Shown: piece after piece, positions 6,576-16,929 of the stretch | Numbering within the stretch: the first letter of the stretch is position 1 | Layout: the number at the start of each line of letters is the position of its first letter | Source: Latilactobacillus sakei | GTDB lineage: Bacteria; Bacillota; Bacilli; Lactobacillales; Lactobacillaceae | Assembly: GCA_002953655.1 (NCBI GenBank) | Contig: CP025839.1 | Location: 682,001-746,000 of the forward strand | Reading direction: 5' to 3' | DNA: 64,000 nucleotides | Translations under genes and position numbers: made by a program | Notes under the pieces: model-generated | Told to the model about the DNA's origin: nothing | Seen by the model: the letters and a program-made list of their open reading frames with translations, nothing else | Database searches by the model: none

Positions 6576-7592
6576 ATGACTACAAAAGTAGGGATTAATG
6601 GTTTCGGACGTATTGGTCGTTTAGCTTTACGTCGTATTTACGCAACAAGCAGTGACGTTTTGGAAGTTGTTGCTATCAATGATTTAACATCACCAGACAT
6701 GTTAGCACACTTATTAAAGTATGATACAGCTCATGGTCAATTCGATCACGAAGTATCAGCTACAGAAAACAGCATCGTTATCGATGGCAAGAACATTCCA
6801 GTTTATGCTGAATCAGATGCACGTAATATTCCTTGGGTTAAGAATGATGGCGTTGACTTAGTACTTGAAAGTACTGGTTTCTACACATCAGAAGAAAAAG
6901 CACAAGCTCATCTTGATGCCGGTGCTAAAAAAGTTCTTATCTCAGCTCCTGCTGGTGCTGTTAAGACAGTTGTTTACGGTGTTAATGATGACACTATCAC
7001 AGCTGATGACAACATCATCTCAGCTGCTTCATGTACTACAAACTGTTTAGCACCTTTAGCTAAAGCAGTTAACGATGCTTTCGGTATCAAAGCTGGTACA
7101 ATGACAACAATCCATGCTTACACAGCTACACAAAAATTACAAGATGGTCCTGATCGTGGTGGAAACGTACGTGCTGCACGTGCTGCTGCTGCTAACATCA
7201 TCCCTCATTCAACTGGTGCTGCTAAAGCTCTTGGCTTAGTTGTTCCTGCATTGAAGGGTAAACTTGACGGCCACGCACAACGTGTCCCAGTTATCACTGG
7301 TTCATTGACAGAATTAGTTGCAACTCTTGACAAAGAAGTTACAGCTGACGAAATCAACGCTGCTGTTAAGAAAGTTACTGAAGGTAACGAATCATTTGGT
7401 TACAATGCTGACCAAATCGTTTCATCAGATATCATCGGTACAGAATTCGGTTCAGTATTCGATCCTACTCAAACACAAATCGTTGGCGGTGGCGCAGGCC
7501 AAGTTGTCAAAGTTGTTGCTTGGTATGACAACGAATCAGGCTTTACAGCTCAAATGATCCGTACATTAGAAAAATTTGCTAGCTTAATCTAA
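6576..7592 (+). CDS. gap: Glyceraldehyde-3-phosphate dehydrogenase (NAD-dependent)
   Basis: 338 residues. It oxidises glyceraldehyde-3-phosphate to 1,3-bisphosphoglycerate in the cytosol. The N-terminal NAD motif [10 protein letters not shown] and the catalytic SCTTNC (Cys at about 153) are intact. It is preceded by a strong AAAGGAGG and uses the narrow codon set of highly expressed genes (TTA, ACA, GCT), unlike cggR. A hairpin after the gene may lower read-through into pgk. Confidence 0.98.
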   Translation: MTTKVGINGFGRIGRLALRRIYATSSDVLEVVAINDLTSPDMLAHLLKYDTAHGQFDHEVSATENSIVIDGKNIPVYAESDARNIPWVKNDGVDLVLESTGFYTSEEKAQAHLDAGAKKVLISAPAGAVKTVVYGVNDDTITADDNIISAASCTTNCLAPLAKAVNDAFGIKAGTMTTIHAYTATQKLQDGPDRGGNVRAARAAAANIIPHSTGAAKALGLVVPALKGKLDGHAQRVPVITGSLTELVATLDKEVTADEINAAVKKVTEGNESFGYNADQIVSSDIIGTEFGSVFDPTQTQIVGGGAGQVVKVVAWYDNESGFTAQMIRTLEKFASLI

Positions 7593-7632
7593 TTTCACTT
7601 TTGTGAACTTAGAAATGCGATAGCATTTTATA

Positions 7633-7667
7633 AGGCGGGAGGAGGTAAACTCCTTCCGTCTTTTTTT
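7633..7667 (+). terminator. Hairpin with T-run between gap and pgk (partial terminator)
   Basis: An 11-pair stem (GGCGGGAGGAG with CTCCTTCCGTC, two G-U pairs) with loop GTAAA is followed by seven T. It lies 26 bases before pgk, which has no visible promoter of its own, so it probably attenuates rather than ends the transcript, raising gap over pgk. Confidence 0.6.
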
Positions 7668-7692
7668 ATGAAAATCTAGGAGGTTTGTCCAC

Positions 7693-8907
7693 ATGGCAAA
7701 ACAAACAGTTGCAGATTTAAAAGATATTAAAGGCAAAAAAGTCTTAGTACGTGTTGACTTTAATGTACCAATCAAAGGCGGCGTTATCGGTGACGATAAC
7801 CGTATCGTAGCTGCTTTACCAACAATCCAATACATCATCGACAATGGTGGCAAGGCTATCTTACTTTCTCACTTGGGCCGTATCAAGAGTGACGAAGACA
7901 AGAAAGAATTGACATTGAAACCAGTTGCTGCACGTCTTGGCGAATTATTAAACAAAGACGTTGCTTTCGTTGCTTCAAACGAAGGTCAAGAATTAGAAGA
8001 TGCAATCAATGCAATGACTGATGGTCAAGTATTGGTTATGGAAAACACTCGTTTCCAAGATATCGACAACGACTTTGGCAAACGCGAAAGTAAAAACGAT
8101 CCTAAGTTGGGCGAATACTGGGCATCATTAGGCGACATGTTCGTCAACGACGCTTTTGGTACAGCTCACCGTGCTCACGCATCAAACGTTGGGATTGCAA
8201 CCGCTATGAAAGCTAATAACAAACCTGCAGTTGCTGGTTACTTATTAGAAAAAGAAATCAAATTCTTGGGCGAAGCAGTTGACGCACCAGAACGTCCATT
8301 TGTTGCTATCTTAGGTGGCGCAAAGGTTTCTGACAAGATCGGTGTTATCGAACATTTATTAGCTAAAGCTGACAAAGTGATTGTTGGTGGTGGTATGACT
8401 TATACTTTCTACGCTGCTAAAGGTTTATCAATTGGTAACTCATTAGTTGAAGAAGATAAGATCGAATTAGCTAAAGAATTAATCGAAAAAGCTGGCGACA
8501 AATTAGTATTGCCTGTTGATAACGTTGTTGCAGACGCATTCTCAAACGATGCTAAGACAGAAACTGTTGAAGGTAACATTCCTGATGGCTACATGGCATT
8601 AGATATCGGACCTAAAGCAATTGCTGACTTCGAAAACGTGCTTAAAGATGCTAAGACTGTTGTTTGGAACGGCCCTATGGGTGTGTTCGAAATGGACAAC
8701 TTTGCTAAGGGTACATTGGCAATTGGCGAATTCTTAGGTAACTTATCAGGCGCTACAACAATCGTCGGTGGTGGCGATTCAACAGCCGCAGTTAAGAAAT
8801 TAGGCGTTGGCGACAAGTTAACACATATTTCTACTGGTGGTGGCGCATCACTTGAATACCTAGAAGGTAAGACATTACCTGGTATCGCTGCTATTTCAGA
8901 CAAATAA
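7693..8907 (+). CDS. pgk: Phosphoglycerate kinase
   Basis: 404 residues, close to the bacterial norm of 394-400. It makes ATP from 1,3-bisphosphoglycerate. Visible motifs are [10 protein letters not shown] near the N-terminus, SHLGR, and the C-terminal [11 protein letters not shown] nucleotide loop. Start set by AGGAGG at 7679-7684. Codon bias is that of a very highly expressed gene. Lies 25 bases before tpi. Confidence 0.98.
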   Translation: MAKQTVADLKDIKGKKVLVRVDFNVPIKGGVIGDDNRIVAALPTIQYIIDNGGKAILLSHLGRIKSDEDKKELTLKPVAARLGELLNKDVAFVASNEGQELEDAINAMTDGQVLVMENTRFQDIDNDFGKRESKNDPKLGEYWASLGDMFVNDAFGTAHRAHASNVGIATAMKANNKPAVAGYLLEKEIKFLGEAVDAPERPFVAILGGAKVSDKIGVIEHLLAKADKVIVGGGMTYTFYAAKGLSIGNSLVEEDKIELAKELIEKAGDKLVLPVDNVVADAFSNDAKTETVEGNIPDGYMALDIGPKAIADFENVLKDAKTVVWNGPMGVFEMDNFAKGTLAIGEFLGNLSGATTIVGGGDSTAAVKKLGVGDKLTHISTGGGASLEYLEGKTLPGIAAISDK

Positions 8908-8932
8908 TTTAAAATTAAGAGGAGATTTTCTC

Positions 8933-9688
8933 ATGCGTAAACCAATCATTGCTGGTAACTGGAAAATGAACATGAACCCAACTCAAACAACTGAGTTCGT
9001 TAATGCTATCAAAGCCAACTTACCTAAGTTTGATCAAACAGAATCAGTTATCGGGGCACCTGCTGTTGACTTACCTGCTTTATTAGAAGCAGCTAAAGGC
9101 ACAGACTTAAAAGTTGCTGCTGAAAACTGTTACTTCGAAGATGCTGGTGCATTTACTGGCGAAACTTCACCAAAAACTTTGAATGAAATGGGTGTTGATT
9201 ACGTCATCATCGGTCATTCAGAACGTCGTGATTATTTCCACGAAACTGATGAAGATATCAACAAAAAAGCACACGCAATCTTCAAAAACAACATGACACC
9301 TATCTTCTGTTGTGGTGAATCATTAGAAACTCGTGAAGCTGGCAAAGCTGAAGAATGGGTTTCAAACCAAGTCACAGAAGGTCTTAAAGGCCTTTCAGCT
9401 GACCAAGTTAGCTCAATGGTAATTGCTTACGAACCAATCTGGGCAATCGGTACTGGTAAAACTGCTTCTGCTGATCAAGCACAAGAAATCTGTGCTGTTG
9501 TTCGTCAAACAGTTGCTAAGTTATACGACCAAACAGTTGCTGACAAAGTTCGTATCCAATACGGTGGTTCAGTTAAACCTGCAAACGTTAAAGAAATCAT
9601 GGGCAAAGAAGACATCGATGGTGGTTTAGTTGGTGGCGCAAGCATGGAACCTGCTTCATTCTTAGATCTTGTTCACTTTAACGACTAA
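8933..9688 (+). CDS. tpiA: Triosephosphate isomerase
   Basis: 251 residues. It interconverts dihydroxyacetone phosphate and glyceraldehyde-3-phosphate. Motifs: GNWKMN (Lys), IGHSERR (His), [11 protein letters not shown] (catalytic Glu) and YGGSVKP. Preceded by AAGAGGAG. Co-transcribed with pgk. Confidence 0.98.
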   Translation: MRKPIIAGNWKMNMNPTQTTEFVNAIKANLPKFDQTESVIGAPAVDLPALLEAAKGTDLKVAAENCYFEDAGAFTGETSPKTLNEMGVDYVIIGHSERRDYFHETDEDINKKAHAIFKNNMTPIFCCGESLETREAGKAEEWVSNQVTEGLKGLSADQVSSMVIAYEPIWAIGTGKTASADQAQEICAVVRQTVAKLYDQTVADKVRIQYGGSVKPANVKEIMGKEDIDGGLVGGASMEPASFLDLVHFND

Positions 9689-9704
9689 TTTTTCGCCGTA
9701 TGTA

Positions 9705-9733
9705 TTTACGAATCGCTAAAAATTAGCTAAAAT
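9705..9733 (+). promoter_or_regulatory. Separate promoter for eno
   Basis: TTTACG (9705-9710) and TAAAAT (9728-9733) are 17 bases apart; the spacer contains GCTAA-AAA-TTAGC. The leader contains GATGT/ACATC and GCTGGTG/CATCAGC hairpins, the latter just before the ribosome site. No terminator separates tpi from eno, so eno may have both transcripts. Confidence 0.55.
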
Positions 9734-9774
9734 AAGATGTGGGCTTTGCCTGACATCCAAAAAAGTGCTGGTGA

Positions 9775-11100
<1,326 letters not shown>

Positions 11101-11103
11101 TAG

Positions 11104-11218
11104 GTGCGTTCGGAGCCGTTTAGGCTTTGAGGATTAACCTAAAAACAGGCGTTACGGTGGTTTTCACTGTGACGCCTGTTTTGTAGTTAACCGGAAAAGG
11201 CTGGTTCGAAAAGCCCGA
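11104..11218 (+). ncRNA. Structured element copy A (candidate RNA), with terminator-like hairpin inside
   Basis: Begins TGCGTTCGGAGCC, then TTTAGGCTTTGAGGATTAA. After an inserted hairpin it continues TAGTTAACCGGAAAA and closes with GGCTGGTTCGAAAAGC. The order of conserved blocks matches copies B (11222-11332) and C (41263-41374). AGCC/GGCT would form the closing stem. Function unknown; it lies at the 3' end of the eno transcript. Confidence 0.4.
11142..11182 (+). terminator. Terminator after eno (inside copy A)
   Basis: AAAACAGGCGT-TAC...GTG-ACGCCTGTTTT forms a stem of more than 14 pairs, ending in T4. It begins about 40 bases after the eno stop. Confidence 0.75.
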
Positions 11219-11221
11219 TGA

Positions 11222-11332
11222 ATGCGTTCGAGCTTGATTAGGTTTTGAGCATTAGCCTAGGGTTGTGAACAATTGGTGTAACCGATTGTTTGCAATGCAT
11301 AGCTAAGCGCAGAAATTTAGCTTGAAAAGCAT
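11222..11332 (+). ncRNA. Structured element copy B (candidate RNA)
   Basis: Outer arms ATGC (11222-11225)/GCAT (11329-11332) and CGAGCT (11229-11234)/AGCTTG (11319-11324). Inside are the conserved block TTTTGAGCATTAGCC, a hairpin built on AATTGGT/ACCGATT, and TAGCTAAGCGCAGAAA. Copy C replaces the second stem by GTCAGT/ACTGAC, which keeps pairing with changed bases. A terminator follows 3 bases later. Confidence 0.45.
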
Positions 11333-11335
11333 ATT

Positions 11336-11371
11336 AAAAAAGGGCATCTCATTACTGAGATGCCCTTTTTT
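11336..11371 (+). terminator. Strong terminator after element B
   Basis: AAAAAAGGGCATCTCA-TTAC-TGAGATGCCCTTTTTT: perfect stem of about 16 pairs with T-run; ends the glycolytic transcript. Confidence 0.9.
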
Positions 11372-11380
11372 ATGCTATCG

Positions 11381-11409
11381 TTGTAACCGTTTTAAATCAA
11401 TGTCATAAT
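11381..11409 (+). promoter_or_regulatory. Promoter of the VOC-family gene
   Basis: TTGTAA (11381-11386) and CATAAT (11404-11409), 17-base spacer, just after the terminator. Confidence 0.5.
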
Positions 11410-11441
11410 AGAATTATCAAACATAAGTGAGGGATAATTTA

Positions 11442-11819
11442 ATGCATATTGAACATGTCGGTTTATGGGTTCATGATTTAGAAACAATGATGACCTTTTA
11501 TCAAACGATGTTTCAAGCGACTGCGGGTGAGTTGTATGAGAATCACAAAAAAGGATTCCAATCATACTTTTTAACTTTCACAGATGGTGCACGGTTAGAG
11601 CTTATGCATCAAGATAGTGAGTTGGCTGGCTTAGCCACCAAGGGCCAAATTGCGCACTTAGCACTGGCTGTTGGTAGTGAAACTGCGGTTGATCAATTAG
11701 TCGCCAAGTTGCAAGCACAAGGCTTACCATTGCTAAATGGCCCACGAGTAACGGGCGATGGTTATTACGAGGCAGTCGTTCAAGATCCTGAACAAAATCT
11801 AATTGAATTGACGGTTTAA
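11442..11819 (+). CDS. VOC-superfamily (glyoxalase/bleomycin-resistance-like) protein
   Basis: 125 residues from the ATG at 11442, 8 bases after GAGGGA; an in-frame GTG at 11427 lies before that site. The pattern is a single glyoxalase fold of two beta-alpha-beta-beta-beta units: HIEHVGLWVHDLE, FTDGARLELM, IAHLALAVGS and VVQDPEQNLIELTV. His 5, a middle Glu and the last Glu are in the metal-ligand positions. Possible roles are methylglyoxal detoxification, suggested by the glycolytic neighbour, or another metal-dependent reaction; the substrate cannot be told. Confidence 0.8.
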   Translation: MHIEHVGLWVHDLETMMTFYQTMFQATAGELYENHKKGFQSYFLTFTDGARLELMHQDSELAGLATKGQIAHLALAVGSETAVDQLVAKLQAQGLPLLNGPRVTGDGYYEAVVQDPEQNLIELTV

Positions 11820-11825
11820 GCCGAC

Positions 11826-11859
11826 AAAAAAGAGTTACTGCTAGGAGTAACTCTTTTTT
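11826..11859. terminator. Bidirectional terminator
   Basis: AAAAAAGAGTTACT/AGTAACTCTTTTTT, with A- and T-runs on both sides. Serves the VOC gene (+) and the csc operon (-), whose last stop is at 11865. Confidence 0.9.
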
Positions 11860-11864
11860 GTTGG

Positions 11865-12920
11865 TCAAGATTTTAGTCGATCAATTTCGGCTTTGAGGGC
11901 CTGATTTTCTTTTTGTTTCTTTCGGTAACGCCAATAGACGTAGGCCAAAATCAACAGAATAAGCGTTAATCCAGCTAGGATATAAGGCCAGTAGTCGGTT
12001 TCAGGCGTCAAGCTGACGTCTTTTTGGTTCCACTTAGCAGCAGTTTGACGATTGATTGTAAAGTGCCGGGTGAAATGCCAAGTGCGACCTTCTGAACGGA
12101 CTGTTAAATCAAGCGTGTAACGGCCGGGTTTAAACCGATCATTAAGCGGTAGATAAAACTGCATAACCGAATTGGGTGCAAATTGGACTTGCTTTTTCTC
12201 GGTTTGATAAAGTTTTTTCTTCTGGTTATGCTTGGTGACAAAAGCGTTTAATGACGTTTGGTTTTGGAACTTAGGCTGGACATTACGAATATTAGCAATA
12301 ATTTGGTTGGTCCCCATATGTTGGCCAGTTTTGACAGCCCCCAGTTTGAATTCTGGTGTGACGCTTTGATCATTACTACGGGCAACCACCGCCACTGCGT
12401 ATGCAAATTTGTTCCGCACGCTAATTTGTTGTGTTACTTTTGAGGCTGTAGGGACTTCAGTTGCGCTAATCCCGCCCACTAATTGGCCGTTAAAAGTTTT
12501 ATCAGGTGCTTTCAGGCGAATATTGACGACTTTTTGTTCATGAGCGGTTAACGTAATATTCTTTTTGGCTGGTTTCAGATGTTTGCCCAGGGGATATTTG
12601 AGCGTTTTATCTGATTGATTCACATTATCGCTATAGTTGACGACGCCGTTAATATTGGTGGTCGCTGTGTTGGTTTGCACGCGAACTTTAATTGGTTGGT
12701 CCTTATGATTGACTAATTTAATCTGGAGGTCTTGTTGTTGCTTGGGTTGGACAACTAAATCAAAATAACTTAATTGTTTGTCGGCCTGGTTATCAGGCGG
12801 AATAATGGTCATCGCAAAATCCGCTACGGGTTGCGCGGCTTGTATGGATTGTGCCTGGGCGAAGAGGGCAATTAGGCCAAATAACAGGCCGATAACTAGT
12901 CTTTTAATTGTTGTCCGCAT
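11865..12920 (-). CDS. WxL-system protein with DUF916 and DUF3324 domains (CscA-like)
   Basis: 351 residues from the ATG at 12920, 9 bases after AAAGGAG (a TTG at 12926 is too close). Signal peptide at 1-30 (ends QSIQAA). Residues about 35-155 are the DUF916 peptidoglycan-binding domain (YFDLVVQPKQQQDLQIKL), 165-300 the DUF3324 host-binding domain (FAPNSVMQFYLPLNDRFKPGRYTL). A C-terminal membrane helix (YWPYILAGLTLILLILAYVYW) has a Lys-rich cytoplasmic tail. In studied WxL loci this protein links the surface complex to wall and membrane. Last gene of the csc operon. Confidence 0.88.
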   Translation of the reverse strand: MRTTIKRLVIGLLFGLIALFAQAQSIQAAQPVADFAMTIIPPDNQADKQLSYFDLVVQPKQQQDLQIKLVNHKDQPIKVRVQTNTATTNINGVVNYSDNVNQSDKTLKYPLGKHLKPAKKNITLTAHEQKVVNIRLKAPDKTFNGQLVGGISATEVPTASKVTQQISVRNKFAYAVAVVARSNDQSVTPEFKLGAVKTGQHMGTNQIIANIRNVQPKFQNQTSLNAFVTKHNQKKKLYQTEKKQVQFAPNSVMQFYLPLNDRFKPGRYTLDLTVRSEGRTWHFTRHFTINRQTAAKWNQKDVSLTPETDYWPYILAGLTLILLILAYVYWRYRKKQKENQALKAEIDRLKS

Positions 12921-12937
12921 ATTCAAAAACTCCTTTG

Positions 12938-13639
12938 TTAGCTATTTGGGCTAGCGATTAAAGTCCATGTGATATCTGATTGATAGTGTGCTTTGTCTGT
13001 GGGATTAATGGTCTTGGGTACATGGAGGAAGATAGCGTCACTAGCTGTTCCTGAAGTTGGTGCAGTCCCTAATGTTGCGACAACGTTCCCGAAGGATGTC
13101 GCGCCACCTTTCATAAAGGTACTTGCTTGATCGTTAATTTGAACGGTTTGATTGCTAGTTGTTGGTAAGGCAGCATCGCCCTTATTAGCACCATCAATGG
13201 TCACGTTTGGTGTTTTAAAGAAAATGTTAACGCCGGTTAAGACGTCGGAAGGATTGGCGTCACTTGCGTCGGTAGTGCCAGCGTTAGCGAAATCCGTTTG
13301 GGCTACTTGTAGGTCCCAACCATCTAATTTAGCTTGGCTACGATCATCTTGAATTGAAACGACATTACTAGTGGTAAGCGTGTTTGCTGTGCCAATGTGA
13401 GAGCCACTTGCTACCGCTGCTAAATCTTGATCCGCTGAACGATCAATTTCATGAGAGCCAAAGTGGAAGTCAGGAACAGCAGTAATCACTAATGGATTAC
13501 TTTTTTCAGTAAAGACAACCGCGGCATCGGTCGTTTTTCCATCAACATCTGTCGGAGCGGCTTGAATTTGGCCTGCTGAGAGAAGAGTTGTTGTTGCAAG
13601 TAGTGAGAATAAAGTTGTGCTAATCATTGTTTTTTTCAT
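12938..13639 (-). CDS. WxL-domain surface protein (CscB-like)
   Basis: 233 residues with a signal peptide (cleavage near IQAA, residue 28). The C-terminal WxL domain has both tryptophan motifs: GWDLQV in the middle and ITWTLIA at the end; WxL domains bind peptidoglycan non-covalently. There is little besides the WxL domain, so it is a small structural partner of the large protein of the operon. Its start overlaps the end of the LPXTG gene by 20 bases. Confidence 0.9.
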   Translation of the reverse strand: MKKTMISTTLFSLLATTTLLSAGQIQAAPTDVDGKTTDAAVVFTEKSNPLVITAVPDFHFGSHEIDRSADQDLAAVASGSHIGTANTLTTSNVVSIQDDRSQAKLDGWDLQVAQTDFANAGTTDASDANPSDVLTGVNIFFKTPNVTIDGANKGDAALPTTSNQTVQINDQASTFMKGGATSFGNVVATLGTAPTSGTASDAIFLHVPKTINPTDKAHYQSDITWTLIASPNS

Positions 13640-13976
13640 AGTAGGTCGCCTCTTTCTTAATGAGTAGAATAGTAGTTAATAATAGGAGCAATCCGCTAAG
13701 TTGATAATAGCGTATATCGGTAATGCTGGTTTGTGGTAAGCGTTGTGTTAACGGTGGTACATATTCGAGCGGGGTCATGTGCCATTCATTGTGAATGGGG
13801 CCCGCGTTGTCCGGTGCGGCAATCAAAGGCGGCCGTGGTAGGGGGACGACCGGTAGTGTTTGCTGATTGCTAAATTGAATTGTCGCACTCGAAGTGGCGG
13901 GTACGGCCTCTGCACGAATCGGGGTGAATAATAGACTACCACCTAGCAGAAAAGTGAAGAAATAGCGTTTATACAT
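13620..13976 (-). CDS. Small LPXTG-type wall-anchored protein (CscD-like)
   Basis: 118 residues: signal peptide (1-24), a Pro-rich middle, then a sortase signal LPQTS, a hydrophobic helix (YQLSGLLLLLTTILLI) and a positively charged tail (KK...). LPQTS varies from LPXTG at the last position, common in lactobacilli. Each csc cluster normally carries one such small protein, thought to be the covalent anchor of the complex. Confidence 0.88.
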   Translation of the reverse strand: MYKRYFFTFLLGGSLLFTPIRAEAVPATSSATIQFSNQQTLPVVPLPRPPLIAAPDNAGPIHNEWHMTPLEYVPPLTQRLPQTSITDIRYYQLSGLLLLLTTILLIKKEATYYEKNND

Positions 13977-13997
13977 CGCATCTAACCTCCTAACGAT

Positions 13998-16727
13998 TTA
14001 ATTGGGGGCAGTGATGAGCATTAATTCTAATTCAGCCGTATACGGGGTTGCGGCTTGTTTAGGACCAGCCGGAAATTGGGCTTGAACCGTTTCTTGCAGC
14101 AGATCCGTTAAATCCGTTTCATCAGCACCTGGTTGAATCGGTGCGTGGGCGGCTTTTAAATAAAGTTGTTGCGGTTGTCCGGCAACCAATGGCTTAGTGG
14201 TCTGATCTTTACGCCAAATCAGCGCATTATCGAGAGTGGCTTGACCAGCGGTAAAAGGTTGCTTGAGGTTGACCTGAACGGCCCAGTCCCCCCGGTTAGT
14301 GGCTCGTGGATCAGAGACAATCAGGCTGGTATCTGCTGTCTTAGTATAGGGGTAGAGAGGACTTTGACTATTGGTAAGCGGCAGACTACCAAAATCGAGA
14401 TGAGTCGGTGCTGCTAGAAAGCCTAGCTTGCCAGCTGGAATATCCTTTAGCACCTTCCGGACAGGCGTTGTGAGCGTGTATGGCGCTGGATAGTTAGCTT
14501 CGACAACAATCTGATTGGGTTGCGTTGGTAAATCAGATTCAAATTGATAGTCGAAAGTTTGGTTGGCAGCCGCCGTTTTAGCAGGGCCTTTTAATAATGA
14601 TTGCCCCGCGGCACTGAGAAAGTTCAGTGTGAGTTCACTGCTAGGTGTCGCTTGTCCGGCAAACTTGAAATTAAAGTGGGGGTCATCGTCATTTGGTAAC
14701 CCGGTGTCATTTGTTAAATTAATGATTTCTGGTGGAAGTGGCGCTTGGAGTAGTAGTGTTTTCACTGCCGTTGAGTCACCAAGGGCCTTGAGCTTAGTTT
14801 CTAGTGCTAGATCTGTACTCGTAGCAGTTGGCGTTGCTCCAGCACGCCATTCAAAGTGTGCAAATGGGTAAACCGTCTTCGTTTGATCTTTTTCCGTCAG
14901 CTGGATACCACGATAGATGGTGTGTGGGCTTGTACTTTTAAGATTCACTTGCATGTTTAGAAAAATTTTACCAGTGTCGTTATTATTAAAAGTGACGTTA
15001 GCATCACCAATTGAAAGTGGTGCGGTCACCGTGTTACTAACACCTTGTATCATAGGAATCGCTGTGGTAGTTTGATTGTTGAAGACAACGGTACTCCTGT
15101 CGGCAATTAGCATTTCCGAACCAGCTTTAGAAAGTGGTAGGAGGCCTTTACTTCCAGTTTGAGCACCGTTAATGGTGTAAGTAACCTGACTACCCTCTAA
15201 AAAATGATATTGGAGTACACGTGCAATTGTTGAAGCATAAAATTGACCAAAAGTGGCGTCCAATTTACCAGCAATTCTAGTAATAATGGGTGAATCTTGG
15301 GCTGTTGAGATGAAATTATTGGTAATATTAAACTTTGCTTGAGAGGTACTATCGACATTAATGATAGGGATTGTTGTATCCGTTGGACTATAAAGTGAGC
15401 TGTAAAAATCTTTATCTGATTGTAAATCAAGCGTACTATTTTGAGTGGCGCTCAACTGACTATCCTTGGTATTACCGACAAATGTATCATTGGCAGTATG
15501 GATTTTGATGGTACTGTTTTGATCGGCTTTAATGGGTGAATTGGTTTGAGAAGCACTGTAAAGACTTCCTGATAATGCCATATTAACCGTGCTACCGTTA
15601 GTAGCCGTAATGCCTTGGTTTTTAGAACCACTAGTTGTATAGTTAGTGGCTTGCGGGACAATTAAACTCGCACCATTGGTGACGGTTGTTGGCGAACTGT
15701 TATTGCCAGAATAGCGGAAGATTGGCCCGGTTGAATTCAGAGTCAGACTCGCGCCTGTGCCGGCTACATCAATAGCCACATCTTGGGAACTAAGACTGGT
15801 TGCGCCGATAATGGATTGATTTGTTGAGAGTATCACTTTGGCACCATTACTGACAAAAATACCACTCCGACCATCACTATTACTATTAGCATAGTTGGCA
15901 GATAAAAATCCGGCTGAACCGTTATGACTGATGGTCGTTTGCCCACCGTTAAATTCGAGACGAGCAGCTTCAGCAAACTCTTGGGAGTAAAGTCCGGTTG
16001 ATTGGACAAATTGATTGGTACCGCTAAAGGCGATTGTACCACGCATAAGGTGAAGGGCCTGTGCGCTACCAGCGTATGTGACATTATGAAAGGCCAAGGT
16101 TGTTGTATCACTGTTAGTATCCCCATAGTAATGGCAGATACCGTAATAATTATTGTTAGTCAATTGGAGATTAGTGAACGTAATTGTTTTTCCTTTCATG
16201 CCTGTTCCCTCTAAATAGAGGGCCGTTGCTGCATTAATGGACGAAGGATCTTCAATCTTTAAGAAATGGGGTTGGCCGGTTAATGGATCAGCACCATCGA
16301 TTGTGACATTTTGTGGATTAGCTTTGCCGATTTGAATTCGTTGAATCGTATTTAAAGTAATATCAGCGGTTAGTTGAACACTTTCACCGTCTTCCAAAGC
16401 CGTTTTCAATTCGGCTGCATTCGCAACTGGTGTGAGACCGGCTTTGACGCCGGGAGTTTGTTTGATAAGTGGCTTGAGCGGTTCAACTGGCTCTTGCGTT
16501 GGTGTTTTGACCGATTCAGATTCGGATTTTTTTGATGCTGCAGTTGTTGAGCCTGATGACGATTCAGTGGCTGGTGAATCGCTTGAATGGTCTTGTTCGA
16601 CGAGGACTGAAGCTTGCGATTCACTTGGTGGTGCTGATGCTGATTCCTCAGCACGACTAACTTGGATGGGGGATAGAAGTGCAATGGATAGACTTAGTAA
16701 TAAGAGATATGAAACGGGGGTCTTCAT
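13998..16727 (-). CDS. Large WxL-locus surface protein with beta-helix region (CscC-like)
   Basis: 909 residues from the ATG at 16727 (8 bases after AAGGAGG). Signal peptide 1-28 (ends SRAEE), then a Ser/Pro/Glu-rich stalk (30-95). Residues about 105-560 are Asn/Thr/Ser-rich short repeats typical of a right-handed beta-helix (pectate-lyase-like), suggesting glycan or mucin/plant polymer binding. A C-terminal WxL-like domain follows from about 770. Its motifs are unusual: DWAVQV replaces the first WxL and LELMLI stands where WTL is expected. First gene of the csc operon. Confidence 0.82.
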   Translation of the reverse strand: MKTPVSYLLLLSLSIALLSPIQVSRAEESASAPPSESQASVLVEQDHSSDSPATESSSGSTTAASKKSESESVKTPTQEPVEPLKPLIKQTPGVKAGLTPVANAAELKTALEDGESVQLTADITLNTIQRIQIGKANPQNVTIDGADPLTGQPHFLKIEDPSSINAATALYLEGTGMKGKTITFTNLQLTNNNYYGICHYYGDTNSDTTTLAFHNVTYAGSAQALHLMRGTIAFSGTNQFVQSTGLYSQEFAEAARLEFNGGQTTISHNGSAGFLSANYANSNSDGRSGIFVSNGAKVILSTNQSIIGATSLSSQDVAIDVAGTGASLTLNSTGPIFRYSGNNSSPTTVTNGASLIVPQATNYTTSGSKNQGITATNGSTVNMALSGSLYSASQTNSPIKADQNSTIKIHTANDTFVGNTKDSQLSATQNSTLDLQSDKDFYSSLYSPTDTTIPIINVDSTSQAKFNITNNFISTAQDSPIITRIAGKLDATFGQFYASTIARVLQYHFLEGSQVTYTINGAQTGSKGLLPLSKAGSEMLIADRSTVVFNNQTTTAIPMIQGVSNTVTAPLSIGDANVTFNNNDTGKIFLNMQVNLKSTSPHTIYRGIQLTEKDQTKTVYPFAHFEWRAGATPTATSTDLALETKLKALGDSTAVKTLLLQAPLPPEIINLTNDTGLPNDDDPHFNFKFAGQATPSSELTLNFLSAAGQSLLKGPAKTAAANQTFDYQFESDLPTQPNQIVVEANYPAPYTLTTPVRKVLKDIPAGKLGFLAAPTHLDFGSLPLTNSQSPLYPYTKTADTSLIVSDPRATNRGDWAVQVNLKQPFTAGQATLDNALIWRKDQTTKPLVAGQPQQLYLKAAHAPIQPGADETDLTDLLQETVQAQFPAGPKQAATPYTAELELMLITAPN

Positions 16728-16772
16728 CAGCATAGCCTCCTTGATTCCTTGTATATTTTATATCTTATAATA

Positions 16773-16801
16773 ATCATAAATAATAAAAAATAATAAGTCA
16801 A
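16773..16801 (-). promoter_or_regulatory. Promoter of the csc operon
   Basis: Minus strand TTGACT (16801-16796) and TATGAT (16778-16773) with 17-base spacing, in a very AT-rich leader. No terminator is seen until 11826, so all four csc genes are probably one transcript. Confidence 0.65.
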
Positions 16802-16886
16802 TTAATGTGATTGTATGAGCAATTTTATCATTTAGGGGTACGCCTAAGATTAAAAAATGATAGCGCTGTTTGTTAGCCACCAAAAC

Positions 16887-16895
16887 TGGTATAAT
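16887..16895 (+). promoter_or_regulatory. Extended -10 promoter of argR-like gene
   Basis: TGG-TATAAT at 16887-16895, 34 bases before the start codon; the -35 is weak. Confidence 0.5.
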
Positions 16896-16929
16896 AAGGT
16901 TAATTAGATTCGTCGGAGGAGTGATCGTG

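Noticed and set aside
6865-7557. Open frames of 60-80 codons inside gap on both sides of its frame
   Set aside because: They are Leu/Lys/Gln-rich shadows produced by the biased codon use of the highly expressed gene, without ribosome sites.
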